Shown one piece after another: positions 1 through 9,567 of a stretch of 64,000 nucleotides of DNA. The translations under genes were made by a program, and so were the position numbers. The notes beneath the pieces are model-generated. The model did no database searches and was not told the DNA's origin. It saw nothing but the letters and a program-made list of their open reading frames with translations. Position 1 is the stretch's first letter, and every line of letters begins with the position of its first letter. Origin of the DNA: Lysinibacillus agricola (GTDB lineage Bacteria > Bacillota > Bacilli > Bacillales_A > Planococcaceae); NCBI RefSeq assembly GCF_016638705.1, contig NZ_CP067341.1:2173501-2237500 (forward strand). Reading direction: 5' to 3'.

Positions 1-1359
1 TTCGGCACGAAATTTAAACCCATCATGAAAGCATTTGAAGATGCCTTAGCAAGCGGTGACATAACTACAATCGACGCAGCGTATAAAGATTTTAATGCGA
101 AATGGAAGAAAATTGAACGGCCTGTGCGTGAGCAAAGCATTGCCATGTACGGCCAAATTGAAACACAGATGGCCTTTATACGAATCACAATTGCTTCTGA
201 AGAGCCAGATGTAGCTTTAATGCAATCTCAATATGCAGAATTAAAACAAACAATTGAGGATTTTGTAGCAGGTAATGATACGGCGAAAGTTGTAGAAGGA
301 GAGTATTCCTTAGCAACATTACTTGCTTATATTGATGAGACGAACGATTTTATCGATGCAGGTGACTACAAGGCTGCTTCTAATAAAATTCGAGATTTCA
401 TTAAAATATGGCCAAGTGTAGAAATAGATATTTCAACACGTAACGGCAGCCTTTATACAAAAATTGAAAGTGATATGCCGATTCTCGTTAGTGACTTATT
501 GAAGTCTAACGTCGATGTTAAAACAATAAAAAGTAAGTTAGATAATTTCCGCACTGAAATTGAACTGATTCAAGGTGACTCAGATTATACGATGTGGGAT
601 GCGGCTTTAATCTTACTGCGAGAAGGCTTAGAAGCATTGCTCATTATTATGGCATTAGTATCGTTCCTAGAGAAATCTGGACAAAAAACAATGCGCAAAT
701 GGATATATACTGGTGCATTTGTTGGGATCTTACTATCAGCAGTAGCAGCTGTTTTAATGTCGACAATTTTCCAATCTGCGACAGTTGATACAAGTCGAGA
801 GTTGATGGAAGGATATATTGGTTTACTAGCTGCTGCCATGATGATCGGGGTAGGTATTTGGCTCCATAGTAAATCGAGTGTGGTAAGCTGGAATCGCTAT
901 ATTTCCAAACAAATGGGCAATGCCATCTCAAGTGGCTCGGTGTTTGCGATGGCCGCAATTAGCTTCTTATCCGTTTTCCGTGAAGGGGCAGAAACACTTG
1001 TCTTCTATGCAGGAATTGCACCTAAAATGGAGACATCTCAATTTGTGCTAGGAATCGTAGTAGCACTTCTAGTATTAGCTATTTTTGCATTTGTGTTATT
1101 TAAAGCAAGTGGAAAAATTCCAATTCATAAATTTTTCGCAGTGGCAACGGTGTTAATCTACGTACTGGCATTTAAAATCATTGGTGTTAGTCTGCATACA
1201 TTGCAGCTACGGGATACAGTTTCAACAACGATTGTAGATGGCTTGCCAGTTGTCAACATCATTGGTTTCTATCCAACTGTCGAAACAATGATTGGACAAT
1301 CGATTTTACTTTTACTTATTGTCGCTACGATCATTTATAAAAAGAAACAAAATAAATAG
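1..1359 (+). CDS. efeU: FTR1-family high-affinity iron permease (EfeU-like), 5' end outside window
   Basis: This is a membrane permease of the FTR1/EfeU iron-uptake family. The reading frame is open from the first base of the window, so the true start lies upstream and the ATG at 25 is probably internal. Counting from that ATG, an extracytoplasmic helical region of about 190 residues precedes a seven-helix membrane domain. Two signature iron-binding motifs are visible: REGLE at about 199-203 and REGAE at about 319-323. Both fit the REXXE pattern that is essential in this family. In Bacillales the permease usually works with EfeO and EfeB, which would lie to the left of this window. A hairpin follows the stop codon. 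Confidence 0.9.
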   Translation, partial: FGTKFKPIMKAFEDALASGDITTIDAAYKDFNAKWKKIERPVREQSIAMYGQIETQMAFIRITIASEEPDVALMQSQYAELKQTIEDFVAGNDTAKVVEGEYSLATLLAYIDETNDFIDAGDYKAASNKIRDFIKIWPSVEIDISTRNGSLYTKIESDMPILVSDLLKSNVDVKTIKSKLDNFRTEIELIQGDSDYTMWDAALILLREGLEALLIIMALVSFLEKSGQKTMRKWIYTGAFVGILLSAVAAVLMSTIFQSATVDTSRELMEGYIGLLAAAMMIGVGIWLHSKSSVVSWNRYISKQMGNAISSGSVFAMAAISFLSVFREGAETLVFYAGIAPKMETSQFVLGIVVALLVLAIFAFVLFKASGKIPIHKFFAVATVLIYVLAFKIIGVSLHTLQLRDTVSTTIVDGLPVVNIIGFYPTVETMIGQSILLLLIVATIIYKKKQNK

Positions 1360-1360
1360 A

Positions 1361-1396
1361 AGGGCGGATGAATATTCTTTCATCTGCTCTTTATGT
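1361..1396 (+). terminator. Rho-independent-like terminator after the iron permease gene
   Basis: A 12-bp stem (1361-1372 with 1379-1390, two G-U pairs) follows the permease stop codon by two bases and is followed by a weak T-rich tract. It ends the permease transcript. Confidence 0.65.
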
Positions 1397-1443
1397 GTTG
1401 AAAGCTATTGCGTCATTAAAGCGTCATCTGTATTTTGTGTATT

Positions 1444-1474
1444 AAAAAAAGCAACAGATTAGAATCTGCTGCTT
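1444..1474 (-). terminator. Rho-independent terminator of the transglutaminase-like gene
   Basis: Read on the minus strand, an 11-bp stem (1463-1473 with 1450-1460) is followed by seven T residues, immediately downstream of the stop of the minus-strand gene. Confidence 0.8.
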
Positions 1475-1482
1475 AAATAAAT

Positions 1483-2673
1483 CTATAGTTTTGATATATT
1501 AGAAGCTAAAAATAATAAAAAGTAAACTCCCAAAATTCCAAAGAATATTTTTCTTTCTCCTCTAGCTATAAAGGAAATACATGTAAATACAATTGAAACA
1601 CCTGAAATCACACCATAAATAGGATTTTCTAATAAAAGGCTCAGAACGAGAAATATAATAAATGTTAAAAATGAAATATGTTTTAACACATAAAAAAATC
1701 GTTGGCCTCCTGTTTCAACAACTTTCCATCGACCAAGGTAAATAGTAGCATCCTTTTTTGGAGGAGATTCTAGCATTTCATTTGAAAATTTAGTATAAAT
1801 AGGTTGAATATAAGGTGCTCGATTGTCAATAGACTGAAACCCCCAATAAAACGGCTCTTTATTAATTAAAAACGGAGATAGGGGCTTAAATGAGGCTCCT
1901 TCTAGCTTGTCATCTGACTCATCTCTGTAAATAGGCAATAACTCTAATTCAGCATCGTATGAAAAAATAACACGTTGGTTTCCTATATCACCAAAATATT
2001 TATCCCATTTTAGTGTTTTAAAGTTACTGAATAAAAAATGAAACTTTTTCTTCTTTTGCATATAAGCTACGCTGCAATCTACTGGAATCCATCCAGTATC
2101 CTCTATATAGAATTCATTCCAAACATGTGCATTCATTTTACCATTAGACCATGTACCTACAATTACTCTTGAAGGTATATCTAACGATCGACATAAAGCT
2201 GTAAATAAAAATGAATATTCTCCACAATCCCCTTGTTTACTTTCTAAGAATGATTCAACACCTCTGCTTTTCGGAGGATAAACATAGGTGAAATTATCAA
2301 CAATATAATGAAATATAGCTTCAGCTTTTTCTTTTACTGTATTTGTGTTTTTAGTTACTTCATTTGCTAGTGCTTTCACCCCTTCACTTATTTGTACTAA
2401 TTCTCCACTTCGTAAATAATATTCTCTTTCTGTAACGCTTAGTTTAATCTTATCTTTTTTATTATCTAATGAGACTGAATACATTACTTCCAATTTTTCA
2501 TCTGCATTTAATTCCAAATAATTAATTCGATTACCACCTTGATCTTCACAACTATCCATTACAGGATAATTAGAGACTGTCTCTGAATCGTTTAAAGGCA
2601 GAGTGGTCCATATTTTTGTTTTTTCACTCTCCCTGTTTTGATATGTATATGTAACGTGTACTTTGTTAACCAT
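1483..2673 (-). CDS. Transglutaminase-like domain protein with C-terminal membrane anchor
   Basis: The protein has 396 residues and a transglutaminase-like (papain-fold) core. A Cys-His-Asp triad can be placed at Cys150 (in GDCGEYSF), His183 (in NAHVWNEF) and Asp199 (in WIPVDCS). An N-terminal beta-rich region of about 110 residues precedes it, and residues from about 335 onward form three hydrophobic segments, so the catalytic part is probably membrane-tethered. Family members act as proteases or peptide-modifying enzymes; the substrate is unknown here. The ATG at 2673 has an AGGAGAG ribosome binding site seven bases upstream. It is monocistronic, with its own terminator. Confidence 0.8.
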   Translation of the reverse strand: MVNKVHVTYTYQNRESEKTKIWTTLPLNDSETVSNYPVMDSCEDQGGNRINYLELNADEKLEVMYSVSLDNKKDKIKLSVTEREYYLRSGELVQISEGVKALANEVTKNTNTVKEKAEAIFHYIVDNFTYVYPPKSRGVESFLESKQGDCGEYSFLFTALCRSLDIPSRVIVGTWSNGKMNAHVWNEFYIEDTGWIPVDCSVAYMQKKKKFHFLFSNFKTLKWDKYFGDIGNQRVIFSYDAELELLPIYRDESDDKLEGASFKPLSPFLINKEPFYWGFQSIDNRAPYIQPIYTKFSNEMLESPPKKDATIYLGRWKVVETGGQRFFYVLKHISFLTFIIFLVLSLLLENPIYGVISGVSIVFTCISFIARGERKIFFGILGVYFLLFLASNISKL

Positions 2674-3449
2674 GGCTCACTCTCCTAATTTTACTACCTA
2701 TTATAAAAAGAAATACAGCCTTAATAATATATTCATAAATAAAAGTTATTAATAAAAGTTTATCATAGTATCATTTGAATTAGAGAAACAATTTATTGTC
2801 GCATTCCCGTCATTATTTATTCGGTTCTTTACGCTATTTCGGACGGCTGTGAATAACTACTCACTATGTTACGATAAAGCCTTGTAGAATTTGCTCTCTA
2901 CAAGGGTTTTTCTTCTCTAAATTTTTGTTTCTTAGTTATTGATTTACGTATATATTTTGGATTAAAAATGGTTCTATAATATTTTGGGGATATTCACACA
3001 AATTTATACTTGAATGTCGGGAAACAAGTGTGCTTTGCAAATGCATCTTAACATGAATATTCTAGGATAAAAGATGTAGGGATTACGAAAATAGAAGAAA
3101 TAAGCCCAAAATGTACGTATTAATTTCCCGATACAGCACTCCAACATTTGAATTAGAACCTTTTAGTTTAAGAAAGTATAAAGTAAGTAGGAAGATTGAA
3201 AATAGTCTCTTGGCCAGTAACTGGTTAAGAGGCTATTTCTTTTGACGTAAATGTAATTTGCCCGTTCTTTTATAGTTAGGTAAATTTGGTGAGTGTCAAA
3301 TTTTGTTTATGTGTTAAAATTATGTTATAAATTGTTAAATTCCCTATAAAGATGTGTTTTTCTATTATTACAATTCATTAACATAATTTAAACACTATAA
3401 AAATAGTGAATTAATAATAATATGTTTACATATATATGTAATGGGGGAA
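2674..3449. other. Non-coding interval upstream of the nuclease leader
   Basis: No convincing gene is visible. The stretch at 3205-3245 contains an imperfect hairpin with a T-rich end (GCCTCTT-like arms), which may be a terminator. At about 3379-3396 two hexamers, TTAACA and TAAACA, are separated by five bases. This spacing resembles a PhoP box, but it is only a weak hint. A possible promoter for the nuclease transcript lies in the very AT-rich stretch 3340-3440. Confidence 0.35.
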
Positions 3450-3780
3450 TGTGTTTTGAATAGTTCGACTATTTACGACATATCGTATGCGATGAAAGTC
3501 GTTTGTACGGTATAGGCCCAAACCGAAAGCCTAGATAGAGAGAGAGGGTGTAAGGTGAAATAGCAAAGATAGGTTTACTTTGTCGTTAATGCATTCAAAC
3601 GACACACATGCGAATTTAAACAATATTGGTAGAAAGGTGACAGCAGTTAAGGAGGTTAGAGCCAAAAGCATATCGGGTATGATGACAACCTTGCATACGA
3701 AAATGATCTAATCTTTTGCATTTTAACTTTTTTCAGCGGGTATCCAAACACCCGCTGAAAGGCGGATAAAAACTATCATT
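3450..3780 (+). ncRNA. Candidate structured 5' leader RNA of the secreted nuclease gene
   Basis: The 330 bases before the nuclease start hold at least four hairpins and no gene. They are ACGAC 3475-3479 with GTCGT 3498-3502 (an inner ATCG/CGAT stem within), TAGGC 3513-3517 with GCCTA 3529-3533, TGTCGTT 3581-3587 with AACGACA 3598-3604, and a 10-bp perfect stem 3732-3741 with 3750-3759 just before the ribosome binding site. The density of paired segments and the purine-rich linkers suggest a folded leader. I cannot match it to a named riboswitch class; c-di-GMP, c-di-AMP and cobalamin consensus features were not recognised. Confidence 0.4.
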
Positions 3781-3807
3781 CTTAAAATTGAAAGGAGAAT
3801 TGACTTG

Positions 3808-6800
3808 ATGTCAAAGAAGAATTGGAAGAAGCCGATAAATGCCTTTTTAGCAACAACTTTAGTCGCAAGTATTGCTGCACCAGTAGCACCTATCACTGTA
3901 AATGCTGAAACACTTGCAAAGGATTTAATCATTTCAGAGTATGTTGAAGGAAGTTCCTTCAATAAAGCAATTGAAATATATAATGGTACAGGTGCCGCGG
4001 TTGATTTAAGTAATTATACGCTAGAGCTTCATACGAACGGAGAAGTTACCGCGAAAAATAAAGTAAGTCTGACAGGTACTCTAGAAAACGGAGCTACGTA
4101 TGTTGTATATCATAAAGATGCAGCGCCTACCATTAAAGCAAAAGGAAATCTAGAAAACGCAACTGTTATTAATTTCAATGGAAATGATCCAATTGTATTA
4201 AGGAAATCAGGTGAAGTAGTCGATTCCATTGGACAAGTTGGTTCTTCAGCAGATTTTGCTAAAGATGTAACATTAGTAAGAAAAAGTTCAGTCTTGACGG
4301 GTGATACAACTATTAATGATCCTTTTAATTCAACATCAGAATGGAATGCGTTTCCAGTAGATGATTTCTCCAATTTAGGGCAACACGTAATGGATACGGA
4401 TTCAGGTGAGCCTGTTGACCCCGAAGCACCGGCAATTCTCTCAATTGGAGAGGCTCGGAATAAGGGCATAGGTGAAACGGTAACTATCAAAGGTAGAGTA
4501 GCAGCAGGCTTGAAAAATACGTTCTCTGTCCAAGATGATACAGGTGGTATTGCCGTAAGACCTCCTAATCTAGCTATGTCTATCGGCGATGAAGTTACAT
4601 TAAAAGGTAAGTTAGCTGACTATCGTGGGTTACTACAATTAGATGGTGCTACAATCGTTGAAAAAGTTGAAAATGCCGGTGCGCCTTCTCCAAAAGTAGT
4701 AACAGGTGCTCAAGTAAATGAAGATAGCGAATCACAGCTAGTAACAGTGAAAAATGTTACTCTTACAGATGTTCAACAAGGGGCTGGATGGGCAAACTTT
4801 ACTGCAAATGACGGAACGAATTTCCTCGTTCGAGATGAAACAGATTCACTCGGCTTAACTGCTGGTACAAACTATGAATCTATCACTGGTATTGTTCAAC
4901 AGTTCGATAAAGACTATCAAGTCATTCCTCGATCAAAAGCAGATATCGTAGTGGATAGCTCAGCACTGAAGCCTGCTATCGCATCTCCTGGAAGTGGGAC
5001 GTTTGTTGGGAAAACAACAGTTACTTTAACAACACCGACAGCAGGTGCAGAAATTTATTACACATTAGATGGCACGGAGCCAACTGATAAAAGTTCTAAA
5101 TATGAGGCACCAATTGAGATTAGCAAAAATACTACTTTAAAAACAATAGTTAAAGCTAAAGATGGCACATTTAGTGACATAACTACATTTGATTATAACA
5201 TCACAGATAAATTACAAATTCATGATATTCAAGGTGCAGGGCATACCTCTACATTTGATGGTCAGACAGTTGAAGGAATTGAAGGTATCGTCACTTATTC
5301 ATTTTCGTTAAATAATAATTGGTATTATACGATTCAAACACCTGATGAATTAGCTGATAATGATCCGAATACTTCTGAAGGAATTTTCCTATACAGTGGA
5401 AAAAAACAATGGCCAATAAAAGTAGGCGATTTAGTATCTGTTAAAGGTAAAGTAAACGAATATGCTTACGATGGTTATGATGACAGGCAGCAAACCGACT
5501 TGAAAACAACACAAATTAATGTGCGTGACGATCAAGATGGAAAAGTAGAAGTTATTAAAAGTAGTGTAGCGTTACCAAAAGCAGTTGAAATTGATAAGTT
5601 GAAAATGTCTTTTAATCAAATTGACAGCGATCAGCTTGAAATTTTTAATCCAACTATTGATGCTATCGACTTTTGGGAAAGTCTTGAAGGTATGCGAGTA
5701 GAAGTAGGAAATGTGAAAGCGGTAGCACCACAGGAGCATGGTGACTTAGTGACAGTGCTTGAGGATGAACCAACAAACACACTTCACGGTGGGGTATTGT
5801 ACGAGGAAGGAAAGACAAATCCAAACAGAGTTCAATTCCGATTAGAACCGAATGGAGCTGCGCGTGATTTTGAGGTTGCTACAGGTGATAAGTTTACAGG
5901 GCCAATTACGGGAATCGTCGGTTATTCCTATCAAAACTTTAAAATCTATGCTTCTTTAGATGAGATGAAGGCAGCTTATGAAAAAGGAGATGCATCACCT
6001 GAGACAACAAAAATAGTAAAGGCAGAAGATAAGTTAACAATTGCCTCGTATAATTTGGAGAACTTCTCTAATAACAAAACTTCTACTACTGATGATAAAG
6101 CGAAAAAACTAGCTAGAGCAATTGGTATTGATATGGGTAGCCCTGATATTGTTGGTGTAACAGAGGTGCAGGATAATAATGGGCCATCTGTAGGAGATTC
6201 AAAAGCGGATCAAAGTTATAAAAGATTAATCGACGCTATTAAAGGTGTAGGTGGTGTCGAGTATCAGTATGTTAATATCGATCCTATCAACAATCAAGAT
6301 GGTGGAGCACCAGATGCGAATATTCGAGTTGGCTTCCTTTATAATCCAGAGCGAGTGAAGTTAAAGGAAGGTATTCCGGAAGGCGATGCTACAACAGCAG
6401 TTGGGTATAACGATGGGAAATTAACACTAAACCCTGGTCGTATTGATCCAAATAACGAGGCATTTAAAAGTAGCCGCAAACCTTTAGCAGCTCAATTTGA
6501 ATTCCAAGATGAAGATGTAATTGTTATCGCAAATCATTGGAATTCTAAAAATGGAGATACTCCTTTATTTGGTGCAATTCAGCCTCCAAAGTATGGAAGT
6601 GAAGTACAGCGTAAAAAAATTGCAAACATCGTTTATAATTTTGTTGATGATATTAAATCAAAAAATCCAGATGCAAACATTGTTTCTTTAGGCGATTTTA
6701 ATGATTATCAATTTGCGGATGCGCTTAAAATCCATGAAGGTCAAATGATGACAAATATGATTAATAAAGTGGATGCTTCGGATCGCTACACATATGTATA

Positions 6801-8283
6801 TCAGGGGAATTCACAAGTATTAGACCATATTCTAGTGTCAAACAATCTGGCAGAGAAAACAGATGTCGATATCCTTCATATTAATGCTGATTTTACGGAC
6901 ATGGCTGGTCGTGCAAGTGACCATGATCCTGTAATGGTTCAAATTGATGTTAATAAAGGTTCAAATGTTGAACCAATTCAGCCTGAAATAGTATATGACT
7001 ATAAGAACTTCAAAAAGAACAAATTGACAATAAATAAACCTAGTGTGGCAGTACATTTAGATGCTCAATCTGTTATTCCAAAAGGTGTATTCCTTAAAGG
7101 TGCCTATGCGGAGCTACACGGAGAAGGCTTTAAGACGACTGATGTTATCATTAGTCCAGCTAAAGCAGGGGCGATTATCGACCTAAAAGGCAATGTCGTA
7201 AAAACACTCACAATTGAAGGACCAAAAGTCAGTGAAATAAGAGGCGCTGAAAATATAGATATACACTCGATAATATATATAAAGGGTGCAGCTCCTGAAC
7301 AAATTAAATTTACAAATTCGAAGGGGGATCCCATTGTGGATCCTTCTTTGCCTTCGGAAAACAATCAACCAATTATTAAAAAACCTATTACTAACAAAAC
7401 TGTAGCGGTTGGAGAGGAAATTAAAATTGATTTAACAGATCATTTTTCCGATCCTGATGGTGATGAACTTTCATTTACTACCACAAAAGGCACTATAAAT
7501 GGAAAGGTTTTAACACTTGATTTAGCAGAGGGCAGTCACATTGTTGGCGTTACAGCATCTGATGGAGAAAAAAGTGTCACTGCAAGTTTCAGCGTGACAG
7601 TGATTGCTAATGATTATTATGCAGGTGCCTATAACAAGGAAGGCCAAGCACTAAAAAAGGTTCTTCACGATATCATTTCTGAACAAAAGGTACTTTCTTA
7701 TGATGATGTTTGGGATGCATTAAAGTATACGGATGAAGATCCTAATAATCTAAGTAACGTAATTTTATTTTATTCTGGAAAATCAAGTTCAAAAACAAAC
7801 AATGGTGGCAATGTAGGAAACTGGAACCGAGAGCATACGTGGGCAAAATCACATGGTAATTTCGGAACAAGCAAAGGACCAGGAACAGATATTCATCACT
7901 TACGTCCTACCGATGTACAAGTGAATAGCTCAAGAGGAAATTTAGACTTTGACAATGGTGGCAGTCCAGTGACTGGTTGTAATGGTTGCTTGAAAGACGC
8001 AGATTCATTCGAACCACCTAATCAAGTAAAAGGTGATGTAGCACGTATTCTATTTTATATGGCAACTCGTTATGAAGCTGGAGATAAGGTTGATCTTGAA
8101 TTAAATGACAAAGTCAATAATGGAACAGCTCCTTATCACGGTAAACTTTCTGTTCTTTTACAATGGCACAAGCAAGATCCTGTAGATGAATATGAAAAAC
8201 GAAGAAATGAAAGAATTTACGAAATCCAAGGCAATCGAAATCCGTTTATAGACCATCCTGAATGGGTAGAGAAGATTTGGTGA
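3808..8283 (+). CDS. Large secreted multidomain nuclease (EEP nuclease plus EndA/NucM-type endonuclease)
   Basis: A secreted protein of 1,491 residues that should degrade extracellular DNA or nucleotides. Positions are counted from the TTG at 3805; the ATG at 3808 is preferred because AAGGAG lies about ten bases upstream. Signal peptide to about 35 (cleavage near VNA-E). Then come a lamin-tail domain (about 37-150), OB-fold nucleic-acid-binding regions (about 205-385), a chitobiase-like/CHU_C-type segment (about 390-470) and another OB-like region (about 475-735). An endonuclease/exonuclease/phosphatase domain runs from about 745 to 1045, with the Asn750/Glu752 motif and SDHDP at 1038-1042. 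An Ig/cadherin-like segment (about 1180-1265) precedes a C-terminal endonuclease I domain with its NREHTW motif at 1341-1346. Two nuclease folds in one chain resemble YhcR-type and ExeM-type extracellular nucleases. No sortase motif is present at the C terminus. Confidence 0.88.
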   Translation: MSKKNWKKPINAFLATTLVASIAAPVAPITVNAETLAKDLIISEYVEGSSFNKAIEIYNGTGAAVDLSNYTLELHTNGEVTAKNKVSLTGTLENGATYVVYHKDAAPTIKAKGNLENATVINFNGNDPIVLRKSGEVVDSIGQVGSSADFAKDVTLVRKSSVLTGDTTINDPFNSTSEWNAFPVDDFSNLGQHVMDTDSGEPVDPEAPAILSIGEARNKGIGETVTIKGRVAAGLKNTFSVQDDTGGIAVRPPNLAMSIGDEVTLKGKLADYRGLLQLDGATIVEKVENAGAPSPKVVTGAQVNEDSESQLVTVKNVTLTDVQQGAGWANFTANDGTNFLVRDETDSLGLTAGTNYESITGIVQQFDKDYQVIPRSKADIVVDSSALKPAIASPGSGTFVGKTTVTLTTPTAGAEIYYTLDGTEPTDKSSKYEAPIEISKNTTLKTIVKAKDGTFSDITTFDYNITDKLQIHDIQGAGHTSTFDGQTVEGIEGIVTYSFSLNNNWYYTIQTPDELADNDPNTSEGIFLYSGKKQWPIKVGDLVSVKGKVNEYAYDGYDDRQQTDLKTTQINVRDDQDGKVEVIKSSVALPKAVEIDKLKMSFNQIDSDQLEIFNPTIDAIDFWESLEGMRVEVGNVKAVAPQEHGDLVTVLEDEPTNTLHGGVLYEEGKTNPNRVQFRLEPNGAARDFEVATGDKFTGPITGIVGYSYQNFKIYASLDEMKAAYEKGDASPETTKIVKAEDKLTIASYNLENFSNNKTSTTDDKAKKLARAIGIDMGSPDIVGVTEVQDNNGPSVGDSKADQSYKRLIDAIKGVGGVEYQYVNIDPINNQDGGAPDANIRVGFLYNPERVKLKEGIPEGDATTAVGYNDGKLTLNPGRIDPNNEAFKSSRKPLAAQFEFQDEDVIVIANHWNSKNGDTPLFGAIQPPKYGSEVQRKKIANIVYNFVDDIKSKNPDANIVSLGDFNDYQFADALKIHEGQMMTNMINKVDASDRYTYVYQGNSQVLDHILVSNNLAEKTDVDILHINADFTDMAGRASDHDPVMVQIDVNKGSNVEPIQPEIVYDYKNFKKNKLTINKPSVAVHLDAQSVIPKGVFLKGAYAELHGEGFKTTDVIISPAKAGAIIDLKGNVVKTLTIEGPKVSEIRGAENIDIHSIIYIKGAAPEQIKFTNSKGDPIVDPSLPSENNQPIIKKPITNKTVAVGEEIKIDLTDHFSDPDGDELSFTTTKGTINGKVLTLDLAEGSHIVGVTASDGEKSVTASFSVTVIANDYYAGAYNKEGQALKKVLHDIISEQKVLSYDDVWDALKYTDEDPNNLSNVILFYSGKSSSKTNNGGNVGNWNREHTWAKSHGNFGTSKGPGTDIHHLRPTDVQVNSSRGNLDFDNGGSPVTGCNGCLKDADSFEPPNQVKGDVARILFYMATRYEAGDKVDLELNDKVNNGTAPYHGKLSVLLQWHKQDPVDEYEKRRNERIYEIQGNRNPFIDHPEWVEKIW

Positions 8284-8362
8284 TGGAAAGTTCTATTAAT
8301 ATGGGTGTTAAACTATGTGATTACTTTCTTCCTCATTAATCTAACTTAGAAGAGTACTCAAA

Positions 8363-8397
8363 ATGCCACTTCAAGGTTTAATTTGAAGTGGCGTTTG
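8363..8397. terminator. Hairpin terminator after the nuclease gene
   Basis: GCCACTTCAA and TTGAAGTGGC form a 10-bp stem with a short loop. T-rich flanks lie on both sides, so it could end transcription in both directions. Confidence 0.6.
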
Positions 8398-8553
8398 TAT
8401 TTATTATATTCTCTTTCGGTAGGGACAACGAAGAGCTCTAAGGCGCGAGTGAAATGGAGCTTCAGGCGCACACCAATACGACTCTTGTCCGTGAAAAGTG
8501 TTGAGGATTTCACCATATAAAAAAATATGAAAGAATTCTTATGAAGGATCTTT

Positions 8554-8820
8554 TCAGACAACAACTTGTAGATCACTCATTCGTTTCAACTCAGCCTCAT
8601 GCTGGATCGAGCGGGCTGATAGTAATTCAATAATACGGTGCTGGCTTTCTTGAATCGTTACTAGTCGGTTTACTTTTTCATTCGTTTCTAAAACAGCTTG
8701 TTTGATTTGTTGCTGCTCAAATTCTACTATTTCAAGACGGTTTTCCACTGACTCAAGACGATTCTCGATTGAATCGAGACGGTGATTGATTTGCTTTAGT
8801 TCGCTTAAAACTTCCTCCAT
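8554..8820 (-). CDS. Small coiled-coil protein
   Basis: An 88-residue acidic protein that is almost entirely heptad-like: repeats of IENRLESVENRLE type run from about residue 10 to 60. No membrane segment or catalytic motif is seen. The ATG at 8820 is preferred over the in-frame GTG at 8829 because the GTG lies inside the GAGGTG ribosome binding site. Similar short coiled-coil proteins are frequent in Bacillus-group genomes without a known role. It is transcribed alone. Confidence 0.6.
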   Translation of the reverse strand: MEEVLSELKQINHRLDSIENRLESVENRLEIVEFEQQQIKQAVLETNEKVNRLVTIQESQHRIIELLSARSIQHEAELKRMSDLQVVV

Positions 8821-8829
8821 CGATTTCAC

Positions 8830-9217
8830 CTCTCTTCTATTAAATATATCTATTTTGTTAATCTATCTCTCTTTAATTTAATTCCTCCCATTATAGCATA
8901 GAAAATTAGCTTACAAGTATCACCATGATATTCATCGACAAATTGTGACATACTTAACAGAGATACAAATATATTAGGAGAATGTTTAGTGATTAAATCC
9001 TTTGTGTCTCTTCGAAAACTGTCGGGTTTTGTGTGCGGGTTTGACGAGAACTGTTCTAGAATTGCTGTCTACAAAAATTATATCGAGATTTAGTAGTATT
9101 GCTAAAAAACTTACTATAATTTATCAAGCGTGTTGATTAGGAAAATATAGGTTTATTATTGAGTGATAAAAAGGATTTTTTTTTGATATTTTGCTAGTGT
9201 ATGTCCATTTTAACTGA
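8830..9217. other. Intergenic region without recognised gene
   Basis: AT-rich, with no start/ribosome-binding-site pair leading to a coding-like frame on either strand. It should contain the promoter for the coiled-coil gene; I could not place it with confidence. Confidence 0.4.
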
Positions 9218-9320
9218 TTGTAGCGTAGGGCTACTCGAGTGCTCCTGTCGCTTCGCTTTCGTCGCAGAGCAAAGCTTCCCGCGGGAAAGTGAGTAGCCCG
9301 TAGCGGAAATTAGAGCCTCC
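9218..9320. repeat. GC-rich imperfect palindromic repeat (Bacillaceae bcr-like)
   Basis: GGGCTACTC near 9231 is the reverse complement of GAGTAGCCC near 9290, with a GC-rich centre. It ends in a GTAGCGGAAAT tail like the GAACTGAAAT tail of the related repeat at 24.2-24.4 kb. Confidence 0.6.
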
Positions 9321-9444
9321 TAATTAATTAGGATGGATAAAAATGGTTAGTTAACACAGCTTAAACTGTATTACGTCCATTTTGCCGAGTAACCATTGCG
9401 TTCACTTTTGAAATGCATAAATTTTATAAAAGTTCTACGTTATT

Positions 9445-9510
9445 GTTGATTGGAGTGAAGACTGAGCGCCCCCAGTCGGAACGGAAATCAACCTCACGTT
9501 ATGGTGATGA
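9445..9510. repeat. Short degenerate copy of the GC-rich repeat
   Basis: GATTGGAGTGAAGACTG, a short GC-rich centre with CAGTC, and a CGGAAATCAACC tail follow the same layout as the repeat copies at 9.2 kb and 24.2 kb. It is shorter and more decayed. Confidence 0.45.
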
Positions 9511-9524
9511 ACCAATAAATAAAT

Positions 9525-9566
9525 AGAAGGGTAGATGAATAAATTCTTTCATCTGCCCTTTTTCTA
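9525..9566. terminator. Hairpin terminator downstream of the pentapeptide-repeat gene
   Basis: AGGGTAGATGAA and TTCATCTGCCCT pair over 12 bp and are followed by TTTTTCT on the plus strand. The arms are close in sequence to the terminator at 1361-1390. Confidence 0.6.
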
Positions 9567-9567
9567 T

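Noticed and set aside
3450..3780. Known riboswitch (c-di-GMP, c-di-AMP, cobalamin) before the nuclease gene
   Set aside because: Conserved core motifs of these classes could not be located; only generic hairpins are visible.
8358..8576. 72-codon minus-strand frame after the nuclease gene
   Set aside because: It runs through a terminator hairpin, overlaps the coiled-coil gene end and has no protein-like pattern.
9218..9320. Possible rRNA or tRNA fragment because of high GC
   Set aside because: No cloverleaf or rRNA motifs; the inverted arms and matching copies identify it as a palindromic repeat.
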